A stretch of DNA of 64,000 bases from Streptomyces sp. NBC_00557 (GCF_036345995.1 NZ_CP107796.1:7254001-7318000), one strand, 5' to 3'; positions 41,581-50,815 are shown, counted from the first letter of the stretch. Made by a program: numbers and translations. The notes: generated by a model not told the origin, from the letters alone.

Positions 41581-44019
41581 TCAGGGCAGGTCCGGAAGGT
41601 CCTCCGCGAACAGCAGGGTCAGGTCGTCGGTGCTGGGGTCCGCCAGCTGGGCGACCCGGCTCGCGTGCCGCTCCACCATCGCCTCGAACGTCTGGCGGGC
41701 GGTGCGGCCGTTGCCGAACGCCGGGCCCTTCGGGATGGCCGTGAAGTACTTCAGCAGCGCCTCGGCCGTGCCCGGCGCCAGCCGGTACTCGTGCTCGTCG
41801 GCCTGCTGCTCCACGATCCGCAGCAGTTCCTCGGGGCCGTAGTCGCCGAAGGTGATGGTGCGGGAGAACCGGGAGGCCACACCGGGGTTGACGGACAGGA
41901 AGCGCTCCATCTCCGCCGTGTACCCGGCGACGATCACCACGACCGCGTCCCGGTGGTCCTCCATCAGCTTCACCAGCGTGTCGATGGCCTCCTTGCCGAA
42001 GTCCCGCCCGGCGTCCTCCGGTGACAGCGCGTACGCCTCGTCGATGAACAGCACGCCGCCGCGCGCCTTCTCGAACGCCTCCTGGGTGCGGATCGCCGTG
42101 GAACCGATGTGCTCACCGACCAGGTCCACCCGGGACACCTCCACCAGGTGCCCCTTCTCCAGCACACCGAGGGAGGCGAGGATCTCGCCGTAGAGCCGGG
42201 CGACCGTGGTCTTGCCGGTGCCGGGGGAACCGGTGAACACCAGATGCCGCTTCACCGAGGCCGCCTTCAGCCCCGCCTGCTGCCGGCGCCGGCCCACCTC
42301 GATCATGTCGGTCAGCGCGCGCACCTCGCGCTTGACGCTCTCCAGGCCCACCAGCGCGTCGAGTTCCCCGAGCACGTCCTTCGACGTCCGCACCGGCTTC
42401 TCCGGCTCGGCGGCGGTGACCAGCGGTTCCTGCTCCGTGCTGCGCTGCCCCGGGATCGTGCCGAGCAGACCGGGGGAGTGCACCGCGGTCTGTACGGCGG
42501 TCTCGCGGACCGCGGGCGGCCGCATGCCCGCGCTCTCGTCGCTGGTGCAGTCCTCTACGACGGGACCCGTCCCGGACCCGCCGTCCGGGCCGGCGTCGGC
42601 GAACTCGTAACCACCGCGCGCGCAGCGCTCCGTACGGCACCGGCGCAGCGTCGCCCGGCAGCCGTCGATCACATGGAAGCCGTAGCCTCCGCTGCCGCTG
42701 ACCCGGCACTCGAGGAAGCTGCCGCGGCCGCCCGCGGAGACGTAGAAACCGGCCTCGGCGGGGGAGTCGACCGTGCAGCGCTCGATGGTCGGGTCGGCGC
42801 CCTTGGTGACGATCACGCCGGTCTGGGTGCCGTCCAGGGTGCAGTTGTTGAGCGTGCCGCCGCTGCCGTGGTCGCGGAACCACGCTCCGGTCGCCGCCTC
42901 CCGGATCCGGCAGTCGTCGAGCTGTGCGGTCGCCCCGTCGCTCACGGACACCGCCGTGTTGCGCACCTGCGACAGATCGCTGTCCACGACGTCCGCGCGC
43001 GAGCCGCGGTCCAGCACGAACAGGGCGTCCGGCACGTCGTGCACCCGGCAGGAGTCGAGGACGGCCGTGGCGCCGTCGCTGACCCACACCGCCGGATAGT
43101 CGCCGGTGCTGTCGAAGATCTCGCACTGGTTGGCGTCCACCCGGGTGCCCGGATCCCACACCGACAGGCCGTTGCGCCCGAACTGACGCACCGTCGTCCG
43201 GGTGAGCGTGAGCACCGAGCGGGAGCGCAGGTCGACCGCGTTCTCGGGGATGTCGTGGATGCGGCAGTCGGCGAGCGTGAGCACCGCGTCCGTGTCCAGG
43301 GTGACGCCGTCGGCCGTGGTGCGGTGGACGTCGCAGTCGGTCAGATGCGCGGTCGCCCGCTGGCTGACCTGCGCTCCGGAGCCGCGGACCTCGTAGATCT
43401 CGCAACCCACCGCCTCCAGCGCGGAGTTCTCGCCGGTCACGGTCATCCCGGTGCCCGAGGCGTGGTGCACGCGGCAGCGCTCCAGACGCGGATGCGCACC
43501 GCCCCGCACCGCCACGCCCGCCTGCCCGGCCGCGACGACCTCGCACTCCTCGAACACCCCGCCCCCGCCGTCGAGCACCGCGATGCCGATGCCGGCCGGG
43601 TTGTCGACGGTGCAGCGGCGCACGGTCGGCCGGGCGCCGCCGCGGACCTCGATGCCCGCCGCGGACCGGGTGACGATCCGCACGTCCATCAGCTCGGGCG
43701 TGCCCTCCTCGACGAGCAGCGCGGGCGCCGCCGCGTCCTGGCCCTCCACGTGGACGTCCTGCACCACGGCCGCGGCGCGCACGGTGAGCGGCACGCCGGC
43801 CTCCGGCGCGATCCGCACCGAGCCGGGCGAGCCCTCGGGCCCGCGGAGCGTCACCGCCCGCTCGACCACGAGGTTCTCCCGGTAGGTGCCCGGGGCGATG
43901 GTGAGGACGTCACCGTCGGCGGCGGCCTCCAGGGCGGCGGCGAGCGACGCGTACTCGCCTGTGCGGCGCCGCCACCGCGACGTACCGGTGTGCGTCACCT
44001 GGACCGTGCCCTGTGCCAT
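41581..44019 (-). CDS. Right-handed beta-helix domain fused to CbxX/SpoVK-type AAA+ ATPase
   Basis: 812 residues from ATG 44019. Residues about 25-500 form repeating strands of a parallel beta-helix, starting with the pectate-lyase-like YASLAAALEAAADGDVLTIA and continuing through about 20 coils with recurrent C-x-(V/I)-H/D steps. A linker leads to an AAA+ domain: Walker A FTGSPGTGKTT at about 595-605, Walker B GVLFIDEAYAL at about 655, sensor region VNPGVASRFSRTITF, ending with a CbxX-type lid. AAA+ proteins of this group (SpoVK, EccA, CbbX) remodel protein complexes. The beta-helix probably binds a client or surface. No signal peptide; cytosolic. Confidence 0.9.
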   Translation of the reverse strand: MAQGTVQVTHTGTSRWRRRTGEYASLAAALEAAADGDVLTIAPGTYRENLVVERAVTLRGPEGSPGSVRIAPEAGVPLTVRAAAVVQDVHVEGQDAAAPALLVEEGTPELMDVRIVTRSAAGIEVRGGARPTVRRCTVDNPAGIGIAVLDGGGGVFEECEVVAAGQAGVAVRGGAHPRLERCRVHHASGTGMTVTGENSALEAVGCEIYEVRGSGAQVSQRATAHLTDCDVHRTTADGVTLDTDAVLTLADCRIHDIPENAVDLRSRSVLTLTRTTVRQFGRNGLSVWDPGTRVDANQCEIFDSTGDYPAVWVSDGATAVLDSCRVHDVPDALFVLDRGSRADVVDSDLSQVRNTAVSVSDGATAQLDDCRIREAATGAWFRDHGSGGTLNNCTLDGTQTGVIVTKGADPTIERCTVDSPAEAGFYVSAGGRGSFLECRVSGSGGYGFHVIDGCRATLRRCRTERCARGGYEFADAGPDGGSGTGPVVEDCTSDESAGMRPPAVRETAVQTAVHSPGLLGTIPGQRSTEQEPLVTAAEPEKPVRTSKDVLGELDALVGLESVKREVRALTDMIEVGRRRQQAGLKAASVKRHLVFTGSPGTGKTTVARLYGEILASLGVLEKGHLVEVSRVDLVGEHIGSTAIRTQEAFEKARGGVLFIDEAYALSPEDAGRDFGKEAIDTLVKLMEDHRDAVVVIVAGYTAEMERFLSVNPGVASRFSRTITFGDYGPEELLRIVEQQADEHEYRLAPGTAEALLKYFTAIPKGPAFGNGRTARQTFEAMVERHASRVAQLADPSTDDLTLLFAEDLPDLP

Positions 44020-44251
44020 GGCGTTGCTGTGCCCCCACCTCGTCGTACTGATGGCTCGCTCCCTCAGGGGACCTTCCCGCCGGGAGCGGGACCGCGACCG
44101 TGCTCAGCCCTGGGGCTGGTGCGCGTTCGCGCTCCCGAAAACCTGGGCGCGGCCCTGCGGTTCGCTCACCCGCGGGTTGTCGCCGAAAGCGCTTCGGCCG
44201 GTCCACCGTAGCGCGTGCGTGCGGGGTGGGTTGACCGGAGGCGGAAGGCGG

Positions 44252-44857
44252 TCAGCTGCCAGTGCCCGCCTTGCCCCAGTCCGGACCCGCCCGCTCCCAC
44301 GCCTGGTCCCAGCGTGCGTACCGCCTGCGGACCATCCGCCAGACCGCCAGCCGCCTGCCGCCCTCCACCAGGCCCGCGGCCAGCAGGGCCGCGCCGATCC
44401 CGGCGAGCACCGCGTGGGTCGTGGCGGTGGGGGAGTCCAGCGGGCGGGCCGTTATTCGTCCCTGCGGGTCCGTCCAGATCCTGAAGTGGTCGCCGGCGTG
44501 CGGGGACTTCAGGTCCGCCAGGGTCCGGCCGTGCCGGTGGCTGCCGTCCGGCGCCGTCCACGCGGCGAGGACACGGCTGCGGGTCTCGCGGGCCGTCGTG
44601 GTGTCGGGGTCGGTGTCCAGCGGGGCCTCGCCCAGATCGCGCACCACCGTGGCCGTGACGAGATGGCGGGTGTGCCGCTGCTCGCGCACGGACCGCTGCA
44701 GCGAGTCCTGGGCGGCGGCGCCGGCCAGGCAGCCGGCCACGGGCGCGGCCACGGCTATCAGCACCAGCGCCACGAGGGCCACCCACGCCTCGGCCAGATC
44801 GGTCGCGCGGCGCAGCGGATTGCGCCGCCAGCGCCACAGACCACTGATCACCCGCAT
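44252..44857 (-). CDS. Rv1733c-like two-helix membrane protein
   Basis: 201 residues from ATG 44857. An Arg-rich start (LWRWRRNPLRRATDLAEAWV) leads into helix 1 (ALVALVLIAVAAPVAGCLAG). An extracytoplasmic domain of about 100 residues (RVLAAWTAPDGSHRHGRTL, YSWxDP-like FRIWTDPQGRITARP) and helix 2 (AVLAGIGAALLAAGLVEGGR) follow. This is the pattern of the mycobacterial Rv1733c family of membrane proteins, very common in Streptomyces. Function not established. It follows the beta-helix ATPase gene on the same strand after 232 bp, though it is upstream in transcription order. Confidence 0.82.
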   Translation of the reverse strand: MRVISGLWRWRRNPLRRATDLAEAWVALVALVLIAVAAPVAGCLAGAAAQDSLQRSVREQRHTRHLVTATVVRDLGEAPLDTDPDTTTARETRSRVLAAWTAPDGSHRHGRTLADLKSPHAGDHFRIWTDPQGRITARPLDSPTATTHAVLAGIGAALLAAGLVEGGRRLAVWRMVRRRYARWDQAWERAGPDWGKAGTGS

Positions 44858-45041
44858 GTCCCCACCCCCTTTCGCTCCGTCATATCCCCTGGCGCGGACG
44901 CGCGTCCGCGGCCCGGAGCAAGAGAGAGCGACATCACTTCGACCGCGCTCGGTCACGCACGCGGCTTCTCACGGATCTCTCATCCGTCCCAACGACGGGG
45001 ACCCGTCCCCGGTTCCCCGCCCGCCGGGCCGTTTCGCCGGG

Positions 45042-45209
45042 CTAGTGCTGCGACCGGAAAGGTTCACCGGCTCGCGACGCCCGGCACGGCGCCTCGCCGC
45101 GTTGTCGCATCACCCGAGTACGTCCAGTACGCGGATGATGCTCCGCCTTGCGATGCGCCGCACCGGACGCCGCGAGCTTCCCGGCAAACCTTTCCGGCCA
45201 CAGCACTAG
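45042..45209. repeat. 168-bp imperfect palindromic element (MITE-like)
   Basis: The ends are 23-bp inverted repeats, CTAGTGCTGCGACCGGAAAG... at 45042-45064 and its complement with three differences at 45187-45209. The whole interior is also an imperfect palindrome, with arms sharing GCTCGCG, CGCCCGGCACGGCGCCTCGC-like blocks and GCATC around a centre at about 45120 (GAGTACGTCCAGTACGC). I recall closely similar copies scattered through Streptomyces genomes. No coding capacity. The right terminus supplies the TAG stop of the adjacent MOSC gene, so the element probably inserted into, or is maintained at, the gene's 3' end. Confidence 0.75.
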
Positions 45210-46030
45210 CCGAGCACCCGGACCGGGTCGCCGATCCTGATCGTGCCGCGGGAGAGGGGTACGAGGTTCTGGCCGAAGAGGAGCCTGGAGCCGACGTTGC
45301 GGTGGCGCGCCAGGGTGCGCAGCGGCTCCCGGCCGCGTGCGGTGGTGTCCTGGTCGGTGGTGGTGACGACACAGCGTCCGCTCGGCTTCGCGACGCGGAA
45401 GAGGACCTCGCCGACGGAGATCCGCGACCAGTGGTCCTCGGCCCAGGCCTCGGTGCCGGCGACCACGACGTTGGGCCGGAAGCGGTTCATCGGCAGCGGG
45501 CCCTCGTGCGCGTAGGGGCCCTCGGCGATCAGGGAGTTCAGCGCGTCGAGGGAGGCGGTCGTGGTGACCAGCAGGGGGTAGCCGTCGGCGAAGCTCACCG
45601 TCTCGCCGGGCAGGGCGTACTCGGGGTCGACCGGGCGGCGGATGGCGGGATCGTCGAGGTGGACCAGGCGGACGTCCGCCTCCAGATAGGCACTGCACCA
45701 GGCGTGCGCCGCGTCGGCGGCCGGCACCGCCTCGACCTTCGTGCCGAACACGTTCACCGGCACGGTCCCGGCCGGCTCGGGCACCGGCACCGTCAACGGC
45801 GCGCGGCCGGGCGCGGACAGACGGACACCGCCGCCGGGCCCGGGCTCGGCGGCGGCCAGCGCGAGCCGCGGCTGCTCGCGCTGGGTGACGACCTTTCCCC
45901 CGTCGTCGACCAGTGTCCAGCGCCGGTCCCCGGCCAGGCCCCAGGGCTCCACCACGGCCTCCCGGGGTGCGGCACCCCGGAACGCCTTGACCGGGTGGAC
46001 GTGGATCGACTGCACTTCGGCGTTTCCCAT
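45206..46030 (-). CDS. MOSC domain protein (MOSC_N + MOSC)
   Basis: 274 residues from ATG 46030. The N-terminal MOSC beta-barrel (VQSIHVHPVKAFRGAAPREA, WGLAGDRRWTLVDDGGKVV) is followed by the MOSC domain with the catalytic-type cysteine motif FRVAKPSGRCVVTTTDQDT. Such proteins bind the molybdenum cofactor and, in the mARC/YcbX group, reduce N-hydroxylated compounds. Length is as expected. The final codons run into the palindromic repeat that provides the stop (…RVLG-TAG), so the original C-terminus may have been altered by a few residues. Confidence 0.88.
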   Translation of the reverse strand: MGNAEVQSIHVHPVKAFRGAAPREAVVEPWGLAGDRRWTLVDDGGKVVTQREQPRLALAAAEPGPGGGVRLSAPGRAPLTVPVPEPAGTVPVNVFGTKVEAVPAADAAHAWCSAYLEADVRLVHLDDPAIRRPVDPEYALPGETVSFADGYPLLVTTTASLDALNSLIAEGPYAHEGPLPMNRFRPNVVVAGTEAWAEDHWSRISVGEVLFRVAKPSGRCVVTTTDQDTTARGREPLRTLARHRNVGSRLLFGQNLVPLSRGTIRIGDPVRVLG

Positions 46031-46072
46031 GCCGTCATCGTGCCAGCGGGCGCCGACGGCGGCATGCGCCGG

Positions 46073-46507
46073 TCAGTAGCCGCGGTACTGCTGCTGGTTC
46101 TGGTACGGGTCCTGATACGGCGTCGGCGCGGGCCGCGGCGCGGCCGGGCGCATGGCCTCGTAACCCGTGGCCATCGGACGCTGCTGCTGCGGCGCCTGCG
46201 GGCCGGGGTAACCCCGCGGGGCGCTCGCCTGCTGCGGGATGTACGCCGTCGGCGCCTGCTGCAGCGGGGCGGGCTGTGGCGTCTGCGGGTAGCCGTAGGC
46301 GGGGGCCTGCGGGGAGGGAGCCGCCGGGAGGGCGGGCAGGGCCGACGAGAGTGCGGGCAGGCTGCTGCCCGTGTCGTAGGCGGCGGGGACCCGGATAGGG
46401 GCGATCTGCGGGGTACCGCGCTCGGCGACGAGCGAGTCGTAGATCGGGGTGTCCGGGAAGGAGGCGGAGTAGTAGCCGCCACCATAAGTGGAGCGGGGGG
46501 AGGTCAT
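46073..46507 (-). CDS. Conserved Pro/Gln/Tyr-rich Streptomyces protein (DUF6643-like)
   Basis: 144 residues from ATG 46507. The start MTSPRSTYGGGYYSASFPDT and the conserved block IYDSLVAERGTPQIAPIRVP are highly typical of a Streptomyces-specific family (I believe DUF6643). After residue 45 the chain becomes low complexity with PQAPAYGYPQ, QQAPTAYIPQQ and a tail DPYQNQQQYRGY. It is likely disordered, with no membrane segment. It is divergent from the TerD-domain gene across 286 bp of A/T-richer sequence that probably holds both promoters (including CCGGTTGACCGG at 46671-46682). Function unknown. Confidence 0.75.
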   Translation of the reverse strand: MTSPRSTYGGGYYSASFPDTPIYDSLVAERGTPQIAPIRVPAAYDTGSSLPALSSALPALPAAPSPQAPAYGYPQTPQPAPLQQAPTAYIPQQASAPRGYPGPQAPQQQRPMATGYEAMRPAAPRPAPTPYQDPYQNQQQYRGY

Positions 46508-46793
46508 GGCACATAAGTTAAGCCCACGATGTGCTCGTTGGGGAGACCGATAAGAGGGTTGTTTTCCGTGTCCGCAGTGACGTGGGATCCCCAATCCGAG
46601 CGAACTTGGCAAAAAGGGACGGCGGCCCGCGTTTAAATCATGTAAAGGGCGACTTCCTCCAGGGTTACCGCCGGTTGACCGGCGATCTTCCGGCGCCGGG
46701 CCATGGGAGTTCGCCGTGGGCGCGCATAGGTTGTGCGGGTAGGGATGACCTGGACGACCGACGGCCGCGGAGCCGACACGGATGGGGGCGGAC

Positions 46794-48134
46794 ATGTCCA
46801 TGATGAAGGGAGCGAACACGCCGGTGCCGACCACGGCGCTGCGCGTGGAACTGGGGTGGCGCTCCGGACCAGGCGTGCCCGACGCGGACGCCTCGGCGCT
46901 GCTGCTCGCCACCGGAAAGGTGCGCTCCGACGACGACTTCGTCTTCTACAACCAGCCCGCCCACCCCTCCGGTGCCGTGCGGCACGAGGGCAAGAGGACG
47001 GCCGGCGCCGCCGTCACCGAGACCCTCGTCGTCGACCTCGCGCGCGTGGAGGGCGCCATCGAGCGGATCGTCCTCGCCGCCTCCGCCGACGGAGGGACCT
47101 TCGGACAGGTCCCCGGCCTCTACATCGAGGTGACGGACGCCGCGGGCGGACAGCCGGTCGCCCGCTTCGACAGCCCCGGCGCGACCGTGGAGACGGCCTT
47201 CGTGCTCGGCGAGTTCTACCGCCGGCAGGGCGCCTGGAAGTTCCGCGCCGTCGGCCAGGGCTACAGCAGCGGACTCGAAGGCCTGGCAACGGACTTCGGC
47301 ATCACCGTGGACGAGCCCCAGCACGCCGCGCCACCCGCCGCGCCGCCCCGGGTGGCGCCGCCCCCGCCCTCGGCGGCCCCGGCGCCCCCGCCGCCTCCGG
47401 CACCGGCGAGTCCGGCCCCGCCCCCGGCTCCCGCGACCGTCTCCGGACCGCCCCCGCCGCCCATGCCGAGCGCCCCCGTGTCCCCTCCGTCGCCCCAGCC
47501 CGTCCGCCTGTCCAAGGTCACCCTCACGAAGACGGCGCCGTCCGTCTCGCTCGCCAAGCAGGGCGGCACGTCCGGAGCCATGCGGGTCAACCTCAACTGG
47601 CAGACGCGCAAGCACCTTTCCGGGTGGGGCAGCCGCTGGGGAGGCGGCGGCCGGGGAGAGATCGACCTCGACCTGTGCGCCCTGTACGAACTCGCCGACG
47701 GCGGCAAGGGCGTCGTACAGGCCCTCGGCAACGCCTTCGGATCGCTGCACCGGCCGCCGTACATCCACCTCGACGGCGACGACCGCACCGGCGCCCTCGC
47801 GAGCGGTGAGAACCTCACCATCAACCTCGACCACAAGCAGGACTTCCGGCGCATCCTCGTCTTCGTCACCATCTACGAGGGCGCCGACTCCTTCGCCGAC
47901 CTGCACGCCACCGTCACCCTGCAGCCGCAGCACGGCGCCGCGATCGACTTCTCGCTCGACGAGTGCACCGTCCCCTCCACGGTGTGCGCGCTCGCGCTGA
48001 TCACCAACACCGGCGGCGACCTCCTCGTGCAGCGCGAGGCGCGGTACCTGGTGCCGCAGCGCGGGGTCAGCCCGCAGCGGACCGTCGACCGCGCCTACGA
48101 CTGGGGCATGAACTGGACGCCCGGCCGCAAGTGA
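46794..48134 (+). CDS. TerD-family protein with two Ter-like domains joined by a proline-rich linker
   Basis: 446 residues from ATG 46794 (ATG 46782 is also in frame; the GGGGGCGG box fits the later one better). Residues about 12-175 form a TerD domain, with the acidic calcium-site residues in [20 protein letters not shown] and [21 protein letters not shown] linker of about 60 residues is almost only Pro and Ala. The C-terminal half ([20 protein letters not shown], then [20 protein letters not shown]) is a second TerD/TerA-like beta-sandwich. Ter proteins bind Ca2+ and are linked to tellurite, phage and stress responses. Other ter genes are not in the window. Confidence 0.88.
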   Translation: MSMMKGANTPVPTTALRVELGWRSGPGVPDADASALLLATGKVRSDDDFVFYNQPAHPSGAVRHEGKRTAGAAVTETLVVDLARVEGAIERIVLAASADGGTFGQVPGLYIEVTDAAGGQPVARFDSPGATVETAFVLGEFYRRQGAWKFRAVGQGYSSGLEGLATDFGITVDEPQHAAPPAAPPRVAPPPPSAAPAPPPPPAPASPAPPPAPATVSGPPPPPMPSAPVSPPSPQPVRLSKVTLTKTAPSVSLAKQGGTSGAMRVNLNWQTRKHLSGWGSRWGGGGRGEIDLDLCALYELADGGKGVVQALGNAFGSLHRPPYIHLDGDDRTGALASGENLTINLDHKQDFRRILVFVTIYEGADSFADLHATVTLQPQHGAAIDFSLDECTVPSTVCALALITNTGGDLLVQREARYLVPQRGVSPQRTVDRAYDWGMNWTPGRK

Positions 48135-48140
48135 CCGGGC

Positions 48141-49316
48141 TCAGCCCTCGTCGGGCACGGCGCCGGGACGCGTGTACGTGCGGCCCTTCCACGCCGCACC
48201 GCGCCCCCGGTAGTGCTGCACGGCCGAGTCGACCGTCATCAGCAGGTACAGCAGCGCCGTGAACGGCAGCAGCGGAGCGAGCCACAGCGGCTGCCGGTAG
48301 TAGCGCAGCATCGGCACGTACGTCCCCGTCATCACCGCCCACGCCGCGCCGCCCACGGCCGCCGTCACCGCGGAGCCGCCCGCCGCCCCCACGACCAGCG
48401 CGGCGGGCGGCGCCAGGTACACCAGCGCCAGCCCGGCGACCGTGCCCAGGAGCAGCACAGGGTTGTGCCGCAACTGGGCGTAGGCGCTGCGCGACACCAT
48501 CCGCCACAGGTCGTGCAGCCGCGGATACGGCCGCACGCTGTCCACCCGGTCGGCCAGCCCCAGCCAGACGTGTCCTCCGGCGCCCTTGACCGCACGCGCG
48601 AGGGCGACGTCGTCGATCACGGCGTGCCGGATGGAGTCGGGGATGCGGGCCTTCTCGGCCGCGGTGGCGCGCAGCAGGACGCAGCCGCCCGCCGCCGCGG
48701 CCGTGCGCGAGCCCCTGCGGCCGATCCGGCGGAAGGGATACAGCTGCGCGAAGAAGTACACGAACGCCGGGACCACCAGCCGCTCCCAGACGCTCTCCAC
48801 CCGCAGCCGCGCCATCTGCGACACCACGTCGAAGCCCCCGGCCCGGGCCGCCGCCACCAGCGCGCGCAGGCTGTCCGGGGCGTGCGCGATGTCGGCGTCC
48901 GTCAGCAGCAGATACTCGGGGTCACGCGCGCGTGCCAGGCCGATGCCGTGGCGCACGGCCCACAGCTTGCCGGTCCAGCCCGCCGGCGGCTCGCCCGGCG
49001 AGTCCACGGTCAGCGGCAGCCCGCCGTGCCGCCGGGCCAGCTCGCGGGCCAGCTCCCCGGTGCCGTCGGTGCTGCCGTCGTCCACCAGGAAGACCTCGGC
49101 CCGTCCCGGATAGTCCTGCGCCAGCAGCGACGGCAGGCTCGCGGGCAGCACGGCCGCCTCGTCCCGGGCCGGCACGACCACGCAGACGGACGGCCACGCG
49201 TCCGGTTCCCGGCGCGGCGGCAGCCGCACGTCCGTGCGCCAGAAGAAGCCCTGGCACAGCAGCAGCCAGCACCAGGCCGCCAGCGATACGACGGTGATCC
49301 ACATCAGGGCGCTCAC
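48141..49316 (-). CDS. HpnB-like family 2 glycosyltransferase
   Basis: 391 residues from GTG 49316. An N-terminal membrane helix (MWITVVSLAAWCWLLLCQGF) precedes a GT2 domain with VFLVDDGSTDGTGELAREL and the DxD-type YLLLTDADIAHAP, then the acceptor motif AVIDDVALARAVKGAG. Three C-terminal helices follow. It resembles HpnB of hopanoid clusters, but no other hopanoid gene is nearby, so sugar donor and acceptor are unassigned. It is divergent from the racemase gene with only 57 bp between the starts, so they share a promoter region. Confidence 0.87.
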   Translation of the reverse strand: MSALMWITVVSLAAWCWLLLCQGFFWRTDVRLPPRREPDAWPSVCVVVPARDEAAVLPASLPSLLAQDYPGRAEVFLVDDGSTDGTGELARELARRHGGLPLTVDSPGEPPAGWTGKLWAVRHGIGLARARDPEYLLLTDADIAHAPDSLRALVAAARAGGFDVVSQMARLRVESVWERLVVPAFVYFFAQLYPFRRIGRRGSRTAAAAGGCVLLRATAAEKARIPDSIRHAVIDDVALARAVKGAGGHVWLGLADRVDSVRPYPRLHDLWRMVSRSAYAQLRHNPVLLLGTVAGLALVYLAPPAALVVGAAGGSAVTAAVGGAAWAVMTGTYVPMLRYYRQPLWLAPLLPFTALLYLLMTVDSAVQHYRGRGAAWKGRTYTRPGAVPDEG

Positions 49317-49373
49317 GCCCGCAGTCTGCCCCACCCGAGCGGCGGGCAAGGCCGGATCGTCTATCGTGGCCGG

Positions 49374-50159
49374 GTGAAGATCGCGCTCATGGACTCCGGA
49401 ATCGGCCTGCTCCCCGCGGCCGCCGCGGTGCGCCGGCTGCGGCCCGACGCGGAGCTCGTGCTCTCCTGGGACCCGGACGGGATGCCCTGGGGGCCGCGCA
49501 CCCCCGAGGACATCACCCAGCGTGCCCTCGCCGTGTGCGAGGCGGCCGCAGCCCACGGCCCCGACGTCCTGATCGTCGCCTGCAACACCGCCTCCGTGCA
49601 CGCCCTGCCGGTGCTGCGGGCCCGCTTCGAGCCGGAACTGCCGATCATCGGCACCGTCCCGGCGATCAAGCCGGCCGCCGCGGGCGGCGGGCACGTGGCG
49701 ATCTGGGCCACCCCCGCCACCACCGGCAGCGCCTACCAGCGGAACCTGATCGAGCAGTTCGCCGCCGGCGTCGACGTCACCGAGGTGCCCTGCCCGGGAC
49801 TCGCGGACGCGGTGCACCACGCGGACGACGCCGCGATCGACGCCGCGATCGACGCGGCCGCCGCCCGCACCCCCGACGACGTGACCACCGTCGTCCTCGG
49901 CTGCACCAACTACGAGCTGGTCGGCGAGCGCATCCGGGCCGCCGTCCAGCGCCCCGGCCGTGAGCCGCTCGCCCTGCACGGCTCCGCCGGAGCGGTGGCC
50001 GCGCAGGCCCTGCGGCGGATCGGCGCCGAGGCGGACCCGGACGCCACCCCCGGCACCGGGCTCACGGTGCTGCTCAGCGGCCGCGAGGCCACCCTCCCGG
50101 ACACCGCGCTGTCCTACGCGGAAGGCCGTTTCCTGCAGGCGGTCAGCCCCGTCCGCTGA
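49374..50159 (+). CDS. Aspartate/glutamate racemase family protein
   Basis: 261 residues from GTG 49374. The start KIALMDSGIGLLPAAAAVRR matches glutamate racemase (I-x-DSGxGG). The two catalytic cysteines are in LIVACNTASVHAL and TTVVLGCTNYELVG. The family interconverts L- and D-glutamate, or aspartate, by a two-cysteine mechanism. The chain is similar in length to MurI, but the glycine of DSGxGG is leucine. It may be a second racemase rather than the essential MurI. Divergent from the glycosyltransferase. Confidence 0.88.
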   Translation: MKIALMDSGIGLLPAAAAVRRLRPDAELVLSWDPDGMPWGPRTPEDITQRALAVCEAAAAHGPDVLIVACNTASVHALPVLRARFEPELPIIGTVPAIKPAAAGGGHVAIWATPATTGSAYQRNLIEQFAAGVDVTEVPCPGLADAVHHADDAAIDAAIDAAAARTPDDVTTVVLGCTNYELVGERIRAAVQRPGREPLALHGSAGAVAAQALRRIGAEADPDATPGTGLTVLLSGREATLPDTALSYAEGRFLQAVSPVR

Positions 50160-50169
50160 CCCGTGCCCG

Positions 50170-50191
50170 GGCGGGCCGGCCCTGGCCCGCC
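50170..50191. terminator. Hairpin after the racemase gene
   Basis: The dyad GGCGGGCC-N6-GGCCCGCC (8-bp stem) lies 11 bp after the racemase stop codon and before the next gene in the same direction. A likely intrinsic terminator. Confidence 0.6.
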
Positions 50192-50251
50192 GGGGCGGTC
50201 ACCCTCCGCGACGCACTACCCGCGCAGCGAAACCTGAGTAACCTCATAACC

Positions 50252-50797
50252 ATGAGGGACCACCCCCACGCCGAGGACGGCCGGCCCCCCGAGATCTGGA
50301 CCGGGCGCGCCACGAACCGGGTCCAATGGCTGCTGGCGCTGGTCGGTGCGGCCTGCATGGCACTGGGCGTCGAACTGGCCGTGGACTCCGCATGGACCTC
50401 CGGCATCGCCCCGCTCGCGATGTCCGTCGTCGGCTGCATCGCGGCCGGTCTGCTGGTCCTCTTCGGCACGCTCGCCTTCGTGCACGTCGACCTCAGACTC
50501 GACAAGGAGTGCGTGGAGGTGCGCTGCGGCCACATAGGGCTGCCGCGCCGCCGCATCCCGCTCTCCCATGTGGCCGGCGCCGAGTTCACCGCCCTCGTCA
50601 CCCCCCGGCACTGGGGCGGCTGGGGTTACCGGTGGCGTCCCGAGAAGGGCACCGCCGTGGTGGTCCGGCGTGGCGAGGGCATCGTGCTGCGCCTGTGGGA
50701 CGGCCACACCTTCACGATCACCGTGGACAACGCCGAGGCGGCGGTACGGGCCATCCGGGACCGGCTGCGCACGATCACTCCCGGTCCGGCCCACTGA
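50252..50797 (+). CDS. Two-helix membrane protein with PH-like cytoplasmic domain
   Basis: 181 residues from ATG 50252. Two adjacent hydrophobic helices (WLLALVGAACMALGVELAV and LAMSVVGCIAAGLLVLFGTL) are followed by a beta-rich domain (VDLRLDKECVEVRCGHIGLP, RRRIPLSHVAGAEFTALVTP, GTAVVVRRGEGIVLRLWDGH) and a closing helix. This is the common layout of bacterial PH-domain (DUF304/bPH) membrane proteins in actinobacteria. No enzyme motif. It is convergent with the O-antigen-ligase-like gene, with only 18 bp between stops. Confidence 0.75.
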   Translation: MRDHPHAEDGRPPEIWTGRATNRVQWLLALVGAACMALGVELAVDSAWTSGIAPLAMSVVGCIAAGLLVLFGTLAFVHVDLRLDKECVEVRCGHIGLPRRRIPLSHVAGAEFTALVTPRHWGGWGYRWRPEKGTAVVVRRGEGIVLRLWDGHTFTITVDNAEAAVRAIRDRLRTITPGPAH

Positions 50798-50815
50798 GGC
50801 CGCGCCGGGCGCCGC

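Noticed and set aside
42109..44211. 700-codon plus-strand frame opposite the beta-helix ATPase
   Set aside because: Composition (His, Arg, Gly, Asp rich) is typical of an antisense shadow, and the minus strand encodes an obvious AAA+ protein.
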